From the NCBI GenBank assembly GCA_015493425.1, contig WGDG01000093.1, positions 1 to 7,332 of the forward strand: a stretch of 7,332 nucleotides of DNA. The letters run 5' to 3'. The stretch is from Sulfurovum sp. (GTDB taxonomy: Bacteria; Campylobacterota; Campylobacteria; Campylobacterales; Sulfurovaceae). The translations under genes and the position numbers were made by a program. This document shows, in pieces, positions 1 through 5,769 of the stretch (its first letter is position 1; each line of letters begins with the position of its first letter). A model generated the notes under the pieces. That model was not told the origin of the DNA and did no database searches. It worked only from the letters and a program-made list of their open reading frames with translations.

Positions 1-153
1 GTATGTGACGATGCTTATGCCATAGGGAAAACCTACTATGGGTACGAGTTTGTCTCGGCGGTCCAGAACAAAAATGTATTCGGCATTCAGCCCCACCCCG
101 AAAAGAGCCATGAAAATGGTCTAAAAATTATAGAAAACTTTACAAAGTTATAG
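1..153 (+). CDS. hisH: Imidazole glycerol phosphate synthase, glutaminase subunit (3' end, partial)
   Basis: The first 50 codons of frame 1 are open from the window edge to a TAG at 151-153. The peptide carries the PHPEKS signature (residues 31-36 of the visible part), which in class I glutamine amidotransferases of the HisH type supplies the catalytic His and Glu of the Cys-His-Glu triad. The upstream YYGYEF stretch is also typical of HisH. HisH releases ammonia from glutamine and passes it to HisF, which makes imidazole glycerol phosphate and AICAR in histidine biosynthesis. The nucleophilic Cys and the start lie outside the window. HisA follows 103 bases downstream on the same strand and makes the substrate of HisH-HisF, which supports the assignment. 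Confidence 0.93.
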   Translation, partial: VCDDAYAIGKTYYGYEFVSAVQNKNVFGIQPHPEKSHENGLKIIENFTKL

Positions 154-182
154 GAACCAAAATGCAACCAAATTCAATAAAA

Positions 183-199
183 GCACCGCAAAGCGATGC
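183..199 (+). other. Small imperfect hairpin in the hisH-hisA gap
   Basis: GCACCGC (183-189) and GCGATGC (193-199) pair around an AAA loop with a single C-A mismatch (186/196). No T-run follows, so it is a poor intrinsic terminator. It could be a processing or stability element between hisH and hisA, or chance. No convincing promoter was seen in 154-240. Confidence 0.35.
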
Positions 200-206
200 A
201 TACCGA

Positions 207-238
<32 letters not shown>

Positions 239-263
239 TTGTCATAGGAGCATCCTATGACAA
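239..263 (+). promoter_or_regulatory. Perfect 11-bp palindrome covering the hisA ribosome binding site and start codon
   Basis: TTGTCATAGGA (239-249) and TCCTATGACAA (253-263) are exact reverse complements separated by GCA (250-252). The hisA Shine-Dalgarno AGGAG (246-250) lies in the 5' arm and loop, and the ATG (257-259) lies in the 3' arm. In RNA this stem would hide both translation signals. In DNA it is a 25-base dyad suited to a dimeric regulator. The structure is directly visible; either function is inference. Confidence 0.8.
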
Positions 264-970
264 TTCTCCCCGCAATTGACCTCAAGGACGGCAAAGCCGT
301 CAGGCTCTCAAAAGGCCTTATGGACTCGGCAAAAATTTACAGTGACGAACCGTGGCAGGTTGCCAAACGTTTTGAGGAACTGGGCAGTGAATGGGTACAT
401 CTGGTTGACCTCAACGGTGCGTTTGCAGGCAAGCCTGAAAACCTTGAACAGATCAAGAAGATCCGTGAAAACTGTAATCTCAAACTCGAACTGGGCGGCG
501 GTATCCGTGATGAAGAGACCATTAAGATGTATCTTGATTTGGGGATTGACAGATTGATCCTCGGCTCCATTGCCGTGAAAGATCCTGCATTTGTCAAAGC
601 GATGGCTGCAAAATATCCTATTGTAGTTGGTATTGATGCCATCGACGGTATGGTGGCGGTCGAAGGATGGGCGGAGACTTCGGACATGAAAGCAACCGAC
701 CTTGCCAAAGAGTTTGCCAATGCCGGCGTTGAAGCGATCATCTGTACCGATGTCGGCAGAGACGGGATGATGACCGGTGTCAACATTGAATTTACCCTCG
801 CCGTCAAAGAAGCTTCCGGACTGGAAACCATCGCCAGCGGCGGGTTGAAAGATATGAATGACATCAACGCACTGCTTGAAGCGGGCATCGACGGTACCAT
901 TGTCGGCAAAGCATTCTACGAAGGTACGCTCGACCTTGAAGAAGCATTTAAGGCTGTCCATGCAAAATAA
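257..970 (+). CDS. hisA: Phosphoribosylformimino-AICAR ribotide isomerase (HisA)
   Basis: A full-length 237-residue (beta-alpha)8 barrel of the HisA/HisF family. HisA performs the Amadori rearrangement that turns ProFAR into PRFAR, the step before HisH-HisF in histidine synthesis, in the cytoplasm. Visible landmarks are the N-terminal barrel strand with catalytic Asp8 (LPAIDLKDGK), the GGGIR phosphate-binding loop (80-84), a second catalytic Asp at 127 (VGIDAIDG), the TDVGRDGMMTG segment (164-174) and the C-terminal phosphate motif ASGGL (193-197). The two acidic residues and WAETS after strand 5 favour HisA over HisF. The ATG at 257 is chosen because the family normally begins just before the first barrel strand and AGGAG lies 6 bases upstream. 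That start is buried in a perfect palindrome, which is unusual. The gene overlaps prmA by 11 bases. Confidence 0.97.
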   Translation: MTILPAIDLKDGKAVRLSKGLMDSAKIYSDEPWQVAKRFEELGSEWVHLVDLNGAFAGKPENLEQIKKIRENCNLKLELGGGIRDEETIKMYLDLGIDRLILGSIAVKDPAFVKAMAAKYPIVVGIDAIDGMVAVEGWAETSDMKATDLAKEFANAGVEAIICTDVGRDGMMTGVNIEFTLAVKEASGLETIASGGLKDMNDINALLEAGIDGTIVGKAFYEGTLDLEEAFKAVHAK

Positions 971-1787
971 CTATTACGAATTGACTATCACCCTCGATGA
1001 ACGCTATGTCGATCTCATTGCCGACTTCATTATGAACATTTACGATGAGGGTATTGAATTCGGCAAGGGAAAACTTATTCTTCGAAGTGAACATGATTTA
1101 ACCTCGGTTAAAGATGCACTGATAACCTTGCAGGATCAACTTGACACACCCATTGAGATGGATTTCAGTCTCGAAGAGAAAGAAAATGTCGACTGGATCA
1201 AAACCTACCAGGAATCCATTCAGCCTATTGAAGCAGGGAAATTTTATATCTTCCCAAGCTGGCATACGCCAAAAGAGGATCTTATCAATATCAAAATTGA
1301 TCCGGCACTTGCATTCGGGTCGGGGCATCATGCCACGACCTTTTCATGTCTAAAAGCCATCAGCGAGGTTGTCAAACCCGGTGAGAGCGTCATCGATGTC
1401 GGCTGCGGATCGGGGATTTTGGGACTGGCATGTACCAAACTCGGCGCAACGGTCGAATTGTGCGATACAGACCCCATTTCAGTAGAAAGCTGCAAACAGA
1501 ACTTCATACTCAACGAAGAGACGTACAGCAAACTTTGGGAAGGCTCTGCCAATAAAGCCGAAGGCAATTATGATGTGGTCATCGCCAATATCATTGCCGA
1601 TGTGTTGCGCTTTATCGCAGATGACCTCAAACGCATACTCAAACCCGGCGGCACCTTGATACTTTCAGGGATTTTAGATAAAAAAGAGACTTCGGTCACC
1701 GAAGCGTTCAAAACACTTACTTTGGAAAAACGCATAGCAAAAGACGAATGGGTCACCCTCGTCTACAAGAAGGAAAATCATGGCTAA
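960..1787 (+). CDS. prmA: Ribosomal protein L11 methyltransferase (PrmA)
   Basis: A 275-residue SAM-dependent class I methyltransferase that methylates ribosomal protein L11 (RplK) on lysine side chains and the N-terminus. The N-terminal ~100 residues form the L11-recognition region. The FGSGHHATT segment (119-127) is characteristic of PrmA. SAM motif I is VIDVGCGSGILGL (144-156), the acidic end of the next strand is CDTDP (168-172), VIANIIADVL (207-216) matches the PrmA motif IV region, and LKPGGTLILSGIL (227-239) completes the fold. The ATG at 960 is preferred over an in-frame ATG at 858 because AAGG (950-953) precedes it by 6 bases and because the extra N-terminus would lie wholly within hisA and is not family-like. 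The start overlaps the end of hisA by 11 bases and the stop overlaps ftsH by 8, suggesting translational coupling. prmA next to ftsH is a known Campylobacterota arrangement. Confidence 0.96.
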   Translation: MQNNYYELTITLDERYVDLIADFIMNIYDEGIEFGKGKLILRSEHDLTSVKDALITLQDQLDTPIEMDFSLEEKENVDWIKTYQESIQPIEAGKFYIFPSWHTPKEDLINIKIDPALAFGSGHHATTFSCLKAISEVVKPGESVIDVGCGSGILGLACTKLGATVELCDTDPISVESCKQNFILNEETYSKLWEGSANKAEGNYDVVIANIIADVLRFIADDLKRILKPGGTLILSGILDKKETSVTEAFKTLTLEKRIAKDEWVTLVYKKENHG

Positions 1788-3816
1788 TAACCCGAACAAT
1801 ACTCCAAACAACAACCAAAACAACAATAACAATTTTTTTAACGACAATCCCCTGCTGGCTTTTGCCATCTTCTCCATTGTCATCATCCTGATCTTCAAAG
1901 CCTTCGTTGGTGACGGCGGCGGAAGTCTCAGTACGATGATGAATACCCAGAAGGTAGCGCTCACCAAACAGGTCAAATACTCTGACATCAAGGCCAAGAT
2001 CAAGGAAGGTACTGTCAAAAGTGTCAAACTGACCCCTACAAGCGTAGAAGCTATCAGTGAAGAGGGCGGACGCAAGATCCGTTATGTCGCACAGAATGTA
2101 CCCACTTATGATGAAACACTGATTCCCCTTCTTGAAAAGAAAAAAATCCCTTACGAGGGGGTAGTTGGCAACAGTTTCATCTCTGAACTCATCAGTATGC
2201 TGCTTCCCATTCTCATCTTCTTTGCCATCTGGATATTTTTGGCCAAAAAGATGTCCAAGGGAATGGGCGGCGGTATCCTTGGAGCCGGCAAAGCGGATAA
2301 GCTGATCAACTCTGAAAAACCCGATACCAAGTTTGACGACGTACAGGGGGTTGAAGAGGCAAAAGACGAGGTCAAAGAGATCGTTGACTTCCTGAAATTC
2401 CCGGAACGTTACATTGAACTCGGTGCCAAAATCCCAAAAGGGGTACTTTTGGTGGGCCCTCCGGGTACCGGTAAAACCCTACTGGCCAAAGCAGTTGCAG
2501 GTGAAGCGAGCGTACCATTCTTCTCTGTAAGCGGTTCAAGCTTCATTGAAATGTTCGTCGGTGTCGGTGCCAGCCGTGTACGTGACCTTTTTGCTCAGGC
2601 AAAAAAAGAGGCACCTTCCATCATTTTCATTGACGAAATCGATGCCATTGGTAAGTCCAGAGCTTCCGGCGGACAGATGGGCGGCAATGATGAGCGTGAA
2701 CAGACACTTAACCAGCTGCTTGCGGAAATGGACGGATTTGGTACCGATACACCTGTCATCGTACTTGCTGCCACCAACCGTCCTGAAACCCTCGATGCCG
2801 CCCTGCTGCGTGCAGGCCGTTTCGACCGTCAGGTACTGGTAGACAAGCCCGACTACGAAGGACGTCTTGCCATCTTGAAAGTTCACTCCAAAGATGTCAA
2901 ACTGGCACCGGATGTCGACCTTGAAGTGGTCGCCAAACAGACAGCCGGACTGGCGGGTGCCGACCTTGCAAACATCATCAACGAAGCTGCCCTGCTTGCC
3001 GGACGACAGAACAAGAAACAGATCGAACAGTCAGACCTGCTTGAAGCAATCGAGCGTTCGTTTGTAGGACTCGAGAAGAAGAACCGAAAGATCAATGAAA
3101 AAGAGAAAAAAATCGTTGCCTACCACGAAAGCGGCCACGCCCTTATGGCAGAGCTGACCGAAGGTGCGACACGTGTGACAAAGGTTTCCATTATCCCAAG
3201 AGGTCTTGGTGCGCTGGGCTATACGCTGCATCTTCCTGAAGATGAAGAGCGTTTCCTCAAGCAGAAACACGAACTCATTGCCGAAGTGGAAGTACTGCTT
3301 GGCGGACGTGCTGCAGAAGAGGTTTTCATTGGCGAGATCAGTACCGGTGCGGGCAACGATCTTGACCGCGCTACAGCAATCTTGAAAGACATGATCTCCG
3401 TTTACGGTATGACCGAAGTAGCAGGACTGATGGTACTCTCTCGCAGCCAAAACTCTTTCCTTGGCGCCGGTGCAGTCAGTACTGACTACAGTGAAAAAAT
3501 GGCAGAGGAGATGGACGAGTATATCAAACGTACCCTCAATGACCGTTACACGTACGTCAAAGAGACGCTTGAACTCTACAAAGGTGCCATTGACGCTATG
3601 GCAAAAGAACTGCTTGAAGCAGAAGTAATCGAGGGCAGTACGGTTCGAAAGATCATTGAGAACTTCGAAAAAGAGCATAATATGGAAAGCCGTCTCGCAC
3701 ACAAAGCACAGGTTGCCAAAAGTGAAGAAGAAAAGGCAGATCGTGCCCAGAAGCGTGCCGATGCACAGACAGAGGACACTGCTGACGAAACCGCCAGTAA
3801 GACTGACGAGGGCTAA
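1780..3816 (+). CDS. ftsH: ATP-dependent zinc metalloprotease FtsH
   Basis: A full-length 678-residue inner-membrane AAA+ protease, which as a hexamer unfolds and degrades membrane and some soluble regulatory proteins. Order: an Asn-rich tail (residues 3-23), TM1 (about 25-43), a small periplasmic domain (about 44-130), TM2 (about 134-155), the AAA module with Walker A GPPGTGKT (226-233), pore loop MFVGVG (258-263), Walker B IIFIDE (281-286), sensor Asn333 and arginine fingers Arg347/Arg350 (RAGRFDR), then the M41 protease domain with zinc motif HESGH (449-453) and third ligand Asp527 (GNDLDR). The His449-Asp527 spacing equals that of E. coli FtsH (417-495). The last ~40 residues are a charged Lys/Glu/Ala-rich tail. 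AAGGA (1770-1774) lies 5 bases before the ATG, inside the end of prmA. All catalytic residues are present. Confidence 0.98.
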   Translation: MANNPNNTPNNNQNNNNNFFNDNPLLAFAIFSIVIILIFKAFVGDGGGSLSTMMNTQKVALTKQVKYSDIKAKIKEGTVKSVKLTPTSVEAISEEGGRKIRYVAQNVPTYDETLIPLLEKKKIPYEGVVGNSFISELISMLLPILIFFAIWIFLAKKMSKGMGGGILGAGKADKLINSEKPDTKFDDVQGVEEAKDEVKEIVDFLKFPERYIELGAKIPKGVLLVGPPGTGKTLLAKAVAGEASVPFFSVSGSSFIEMFVGVGASRVRDLFAQAKKEAPSIIFIDEIDAIGKSRASGGQMGGNDEREQTLNQLLAEMDGFGTDTPVIVLAATNRPETLDAALLRAGRFDRQVLVDKPDYEGRLAILKVHSKDVKLAPDVDLEVVAKQTAGLAGADLANIINEAALLAGRQNKKQIEQSDLLEAIERSFVGLEKKNRKINEKEKKIVAYHESGHALMAELTEGATRVTKVSIIPRGLGALGYTLHLPEDEERFLKQKHELIAEVEVLLGGRAAEEVFIGEISTGAGNDLDRATAILKDMISVYGMTEVAGLMVLSRSQNSFLGAGAVSTDYSEKMAEEMDEYIKRTLNDRYTYVKETLELYKGAIDAMAKELLEAEVIEGSTVRKIIENFEKEHNMESRLAHKAQVAKSEEEKADRAQKRADAQTEDTADETASKTDEG

Positions 3817-3823
3817 TGCCCTC
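3808..3823 (+). other. GC-rich hairpin with the ftsH stop codon in its loop
   Basis: GAGGGC (3808-3813) pairs perfectly with GCCCTC (3818-3823) around the loop TAAT, which contains the ftsH stop codon (3814-3816). A T-run does not follow (next bases CTTAGAG), so it is not a standard intrinsic terminator. It may slow ribosomes at termination, protect the mRNA 3' end, or act as a weak terminator before the leuA promoter 8 bases further on. Confidence 0.5.
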
Positions 3824-3830
3824 CTTAGAG

Positions 3831-3859
3831 TTGACAAATTTCAAAAAAGCAAGTATACT
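3831..3859 (+). promoter_or_regulatory. Sigma-70-type promoter of the leuA leader
   Basis: A perfect -35 box TTGACA (3831-3836) is followed after exactly 17 bases by TATACT (3854-3859), a 5/6 match to the -10 consensus. Transcription would begin near 3866, about 20 bases before the leader peptide start. The promoter lies just after the ftsH stop and gives leuA its own transcription unit. A full -35 consensus is notable because housekeeping promoters in Helicobacter and Campylobacter generally lack a conserved -35 box. Confidence 0.85.
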
Positions 3860-3886
3860 TCCTCAAAATTCAAACAGGAGAACCAT

Positions 3887-3955
3887 ATGAAACACGTTAT
3901 GCAACAGCACACTATTTTTGCACAAGAAACCACTCTCCTGCTACTATCTCTATAA
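3887..3955 (+). CDS. leuL: Leucine leader peptide (attenuator peptide of leuA)
   Basis: A 22-codon ORF from ATG 3887 to TAA 3953-3955, with a good Shine-Dalgarno AGGAG (3876-3880) 6 bases upstream and a near-consensus promoter just before it. The C-terminal residues are TTLLLLSL: five of the last six codons encode leucine (CTC CTG CTA CTA TCT CTA). Three of these are CTA, a codon seen only occasionally in the neighbouring ftsH and leuA. An intrinsic terminator follows at 3988-4025, and leuA, the first dedicated enzyme of leucine synthesis, starts 122 bases after the stop. This is the classic design of a ribosome-mediated attenuator such as E. coli leuL, though the peptide is not otherwise similar to LeuL. 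The peptide itself probably has no function beyond being translated. Confidence 0.88.
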   Translation: MKHVMQQHTIFAQETTLLLLSL

Positions 3956-3987
3956 TCTTCCCATAGACCCTTTTTTATCATTTAGTT

Positions 3988-4025
3988 TCTAATTACCCCT
4001 TTTTGGGTAGAATTAGACAATTTTT
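3988..4025 (+). terminator. Leucine attenuator: intrinsic terminator between leuL and leuA
   Basis: TCTAATT (3988-3994) plus ACCC (3995-3998) pairs with GGGT (4005-4008) plus AATTAGA (4011-4017). The stem has 11 pairs, a 2-base AG bulge (4009-4010) and a 6-base loop. A run of five T (4021-4025) follows after three bases. It lies between the leucine-rich leader ORF and leuA, where a conditional terminator is expected. A possible competing partner for its 3' arm is 3953-3962, which overlaps the leader stop codon. Confidence 0.8.
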
Positions 4026-4077
4026 CTACCGTTTTCACTATCATTTTAGCGGTATTACAGACAACAAGGCAAACAGT

Positions 4078-5628
4078 ATGACAACAGAAAACATTAAAAT
4101 ATTCGACACCACATTGCGCGACGGGGAGCAAAGCCCCGGCGCTTCCATGAATACAGAAGAGAAAATCCAGATCGCTGCACAGCTTGAGCGTTTGGGTGTG
4201 GATATCATCGAAGCAGGATTTGCGGCAGCAAGCCCTGGAGATTTCGATGCCATTGACAAGATAGCCCAGCGAGTAAAAAACTCTACTGTATGCTCTTTGG
4301 CACGTGCACTCGAAAGAGATATTAAAGCAGCAGGCGAAGCAATCGCAAAGGCTGAGAAAAAACGTATTCACACCTTTATTGCAACCAGTCCTATCCATAT
4401 GAAGTACAAACTGAAGATGAAGCCTGACGAGGTCATCAGACGTGCTGTCGATGCTGTCTCCTATGCACGTACATTTGTAGAAGATGTGGAATTCAGCTGT
4501 GAAGATGCTGGGCGTTCTGAGATTGGTTTTATGAAAGAGATTTCAGATGCCGTCATTGAGGCAGGTGCAACCACCATCAACCTTCCTGATACCGTCGGTT
4601 TCAGACTTCCGTTTGAAATTGGCGCAATGGTCAAAGAGATGAGTGAATACACCAAAGGCAGAGCTATTATCTCGGTACACAATCATAACGACCTGGGTCT
4701 TGGCGTAGCCAACTCGCTTGAAGCGGTCATGAACGGTGCAAGACAGGTAGAGTGTACCATCAACGGACTTGGTGAGCGTGCAGGCAATGCTGCACTTGAA
4801 GAGATCGTTATGGCATTGAAGGTCAGAAACGATGTCTTTGGCGGACTCGATACCAATATCAACACCAAAGAGATCTACCCAACCAGCCGGCTTATCGCTA
4901 CCATCACAGGCATTGAGCCGCAGCCAAACAAAGCGATCGTGGGCAAAAATGCCTTTGCTCATGAAAGCGGCATCCACCAGGATGGTGTACTTAAACACAA
5001 GGAGACTTACGAGATCATACGTCCACAGGATATCGGGCTTGACTTGAGCAATACTTTGGTACTTGGCAAACACTCCGGACGTGCCGCGTTCAAAGACAAG
5101 TTGGCAAAACTTGGCTTCACTTTGGACGATGAAGCACTCAACCGTGCATTTGAGCGTTTCAAGATCCTTGCAGATCGCAAAAAAGAGATTTACGATGATG
5201 ATATCCGAGCGCTCGTCACCAATGAGATGACCAAAGCGACACAGGTTTATGAGATCGTCTCACTACAGTTGATGGATTGCAGCGAAGGAGTTCCTAGTGC
5301 CGCAGTCAAGATACGCACCCAAGAGGGTGAAGTGATGGATGCAAGCATCGGCGGCGGCACCATCGATGCGGTATTTAAAGCCATTGACCGTATCACCGGC
5401 TATACAGGAAGACTCGATGAGTACCGTGTCAAATCGGTCTCGGAAGGTAAGGATGCTTTGGCAAATGTCACTGTCAAAGTCAGCTTCAATGACGAGCCGG
5501 CAGTTATCGGACACGGTCTGCATCTTGATACCATGCTTGCCAGTGCCAGAGCTTATATTGGTGCACTTAACAGCTATTTGAGTATGGAAGGAAAATTAAA
5601 AGAGAGACCGCACAAAGTTATTTTATAA
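4078..5628 (+). CDS. leuA: 2-isopropylmalate synthase (LeuA)
   Basis: A 516-residue enzyme that condenses acetyl-CoA with 2-oxoisovalerate to 2-isopropylmalate, the committed step of leucine synthesis, in the cytoplasm. The N-terminal DRE-TIM barrel shows FDTTLRDGEQSPG (9-21) with metal ligand Asp10 and catalytic Arg14, the HNHND motif with metal ligands His201 and His203, and GLGERAGNAALEE (230-242) with ligand Asn237. The second half contains the linker with HESGIHQDG (295-303) and the C-terminal leucine-binding regulatory domain (about 395-516, with SIGGGTIDAVFKAID and a LASARAYIGALN segment near the end), so feedback inhibition by leucine is expected. The length matches the ~520-residue long form. 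The ATG at 4078 is chosen over an in-frame ATG at 4003, which lies inside the terminator stem-loop; AAGG (4066-4069) precedes 4078 by 8 bases. leuBCD are not adjacent: the next gene is convergent serS. Confidence 0.97.
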   Translation: MTTENIKIFDTTLRDGEQSPGASMNTEEKIQIAAQLERLGVDIIEAGFAAASPGDFDAIDKIAQRVKNSTVCSLARALERDIKAAGEAIAKAEKKRIHTFIATSPIHMKYKLKMKPDEVIRRAVDAVSYARTFVEDVEFSCEDAGRSEIGFMKEISDAVIEAGATTINLPDTVGFRLPFEIGAMVKEMSEYTKGRAIISVHNHNDLGLGVANSLEAVMNGARQVECTINGLGERAGNAALEEIVMALKVRNDVFGGLDTNINTKEIYPTSRLIATITGIEPQPNKAIVGKNAFAHESGIHQDGVLKHKETYEIIRPQDIGLDLSNTLVLGKHSGRAAFKDKLAKLGFTLDDEALNRAFERFKILADRKKEIYDDDIRALVTNEMTKATQVYEIVSLQLMDCSEGVPSAAVKIRTQEGEVMDASIGGGTIDAVFKAIDRITGYTGRLDEYRVKSVSEGKDALANVTVKVSFNDEPAVIGHGLHLDTMLASARAYIGALNSYLSMEGKLKERPHKVIL

Positions 5629-5634
5629 TGCGGT

Positions 5635-5724
5635 GTAGGGTGTTGTCCCCTGACAACACCTTCTTTGTCTAAATATTGGACTGTAGTAATTTGATGTTTT
5701 GTTGTGAAGGCACAAACACCCTAC
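5635..5724. repeat. Inverted pair of REP-like palindromes (REPIN-like) between convergent leuA and serS
   Basis: GTAGGGTGTT (5635-5644) at the left and AACACCCTAC (5715-5724) at the right are perfect 10-base inverted copies. Each begins, reading inward, with the tetranucleotide GTAG and runs into a palindrome. The left hairpin is nearly perfect (stem 5639-5647 with 5652-5660). The right one is degenerate (TTGTG 5702-5706 with CACAA 5711-5715, plus further interrupted pairs). GTAG followed by a hairpin, in inverted doublets in intergenic DNA, is the pattern of REP/REPIN elements mobilised by RAYT transposases. Whether this belongs to a genomic family cannot be judged from one copy. Confidence 0.5.
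5637..5670 (+). terminator. Probable intrinsic terminator of leuA
   Basis: Nine bases after the leuA stop, GGTGTTGTC (5639-5647) pairs perfectly with GACAACACC (5652-5660) around CCCT. It is extended by a G-T wobble and an A-T pair at 5637-5638/5661-5662. A T-rich stretch (TTCTTTGTCT, 5661-5670) follows. The stem is strong and the T-tract is moderate. The same hairpin forms the left half of the REP-like pair, so the terminator may be a co-opted repeat. Confidence 0.65.
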
Positions 5725-5769
5725 GCGATACTTTAACAGAAAGCCTATATGCTCCCTACTACTTCATAT

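Noticed and set aside
858..959. N-terminal extension of prmA from an in-frame ATG at 858
   Set aside because: The 34 extra residues would lie wholly within hisA in another frame and do not resemble PrmA; ATG 960 has a proper AAGG ribosome binding site.
308..961. Long antisense reading frame opposite hisA
   Set aside because: It encodes no recognisable protein, has no ribosome binding site, and is explained by codon bias of hisA on the other strand.
3031..3837. 268-codon antisense frame opposite the end of ftsH
   Set aside because: Cys/Phe-rich composition is typical of a shadow of a real gene, no domain is recognisable, and it covers conserved ftsH sequence.
3949..3976. A second terminator: TCTAT/ATAGA hairpin before the T6 run at 3971-3976
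   Set aside because: The stem is only 5 A/T-rich pairs with a 9-base loop and is separated from the T-run by CCC, too weak to call; it may at most be a pause or alternative structure within the attenuator.
4003..4077. N-terminal extension of leuA from an in-frame ATG at 4003
   Set aside because: This start sits in the attenuator terminator hairpin without a ribosome binding site; family alignment by eye begins at the ATG at 4078.
4543..5073. 176-codon antisense frame opposite leuA
   Set aside because: No motif or start signal; a shadow of the conserved leuA coding sequence.
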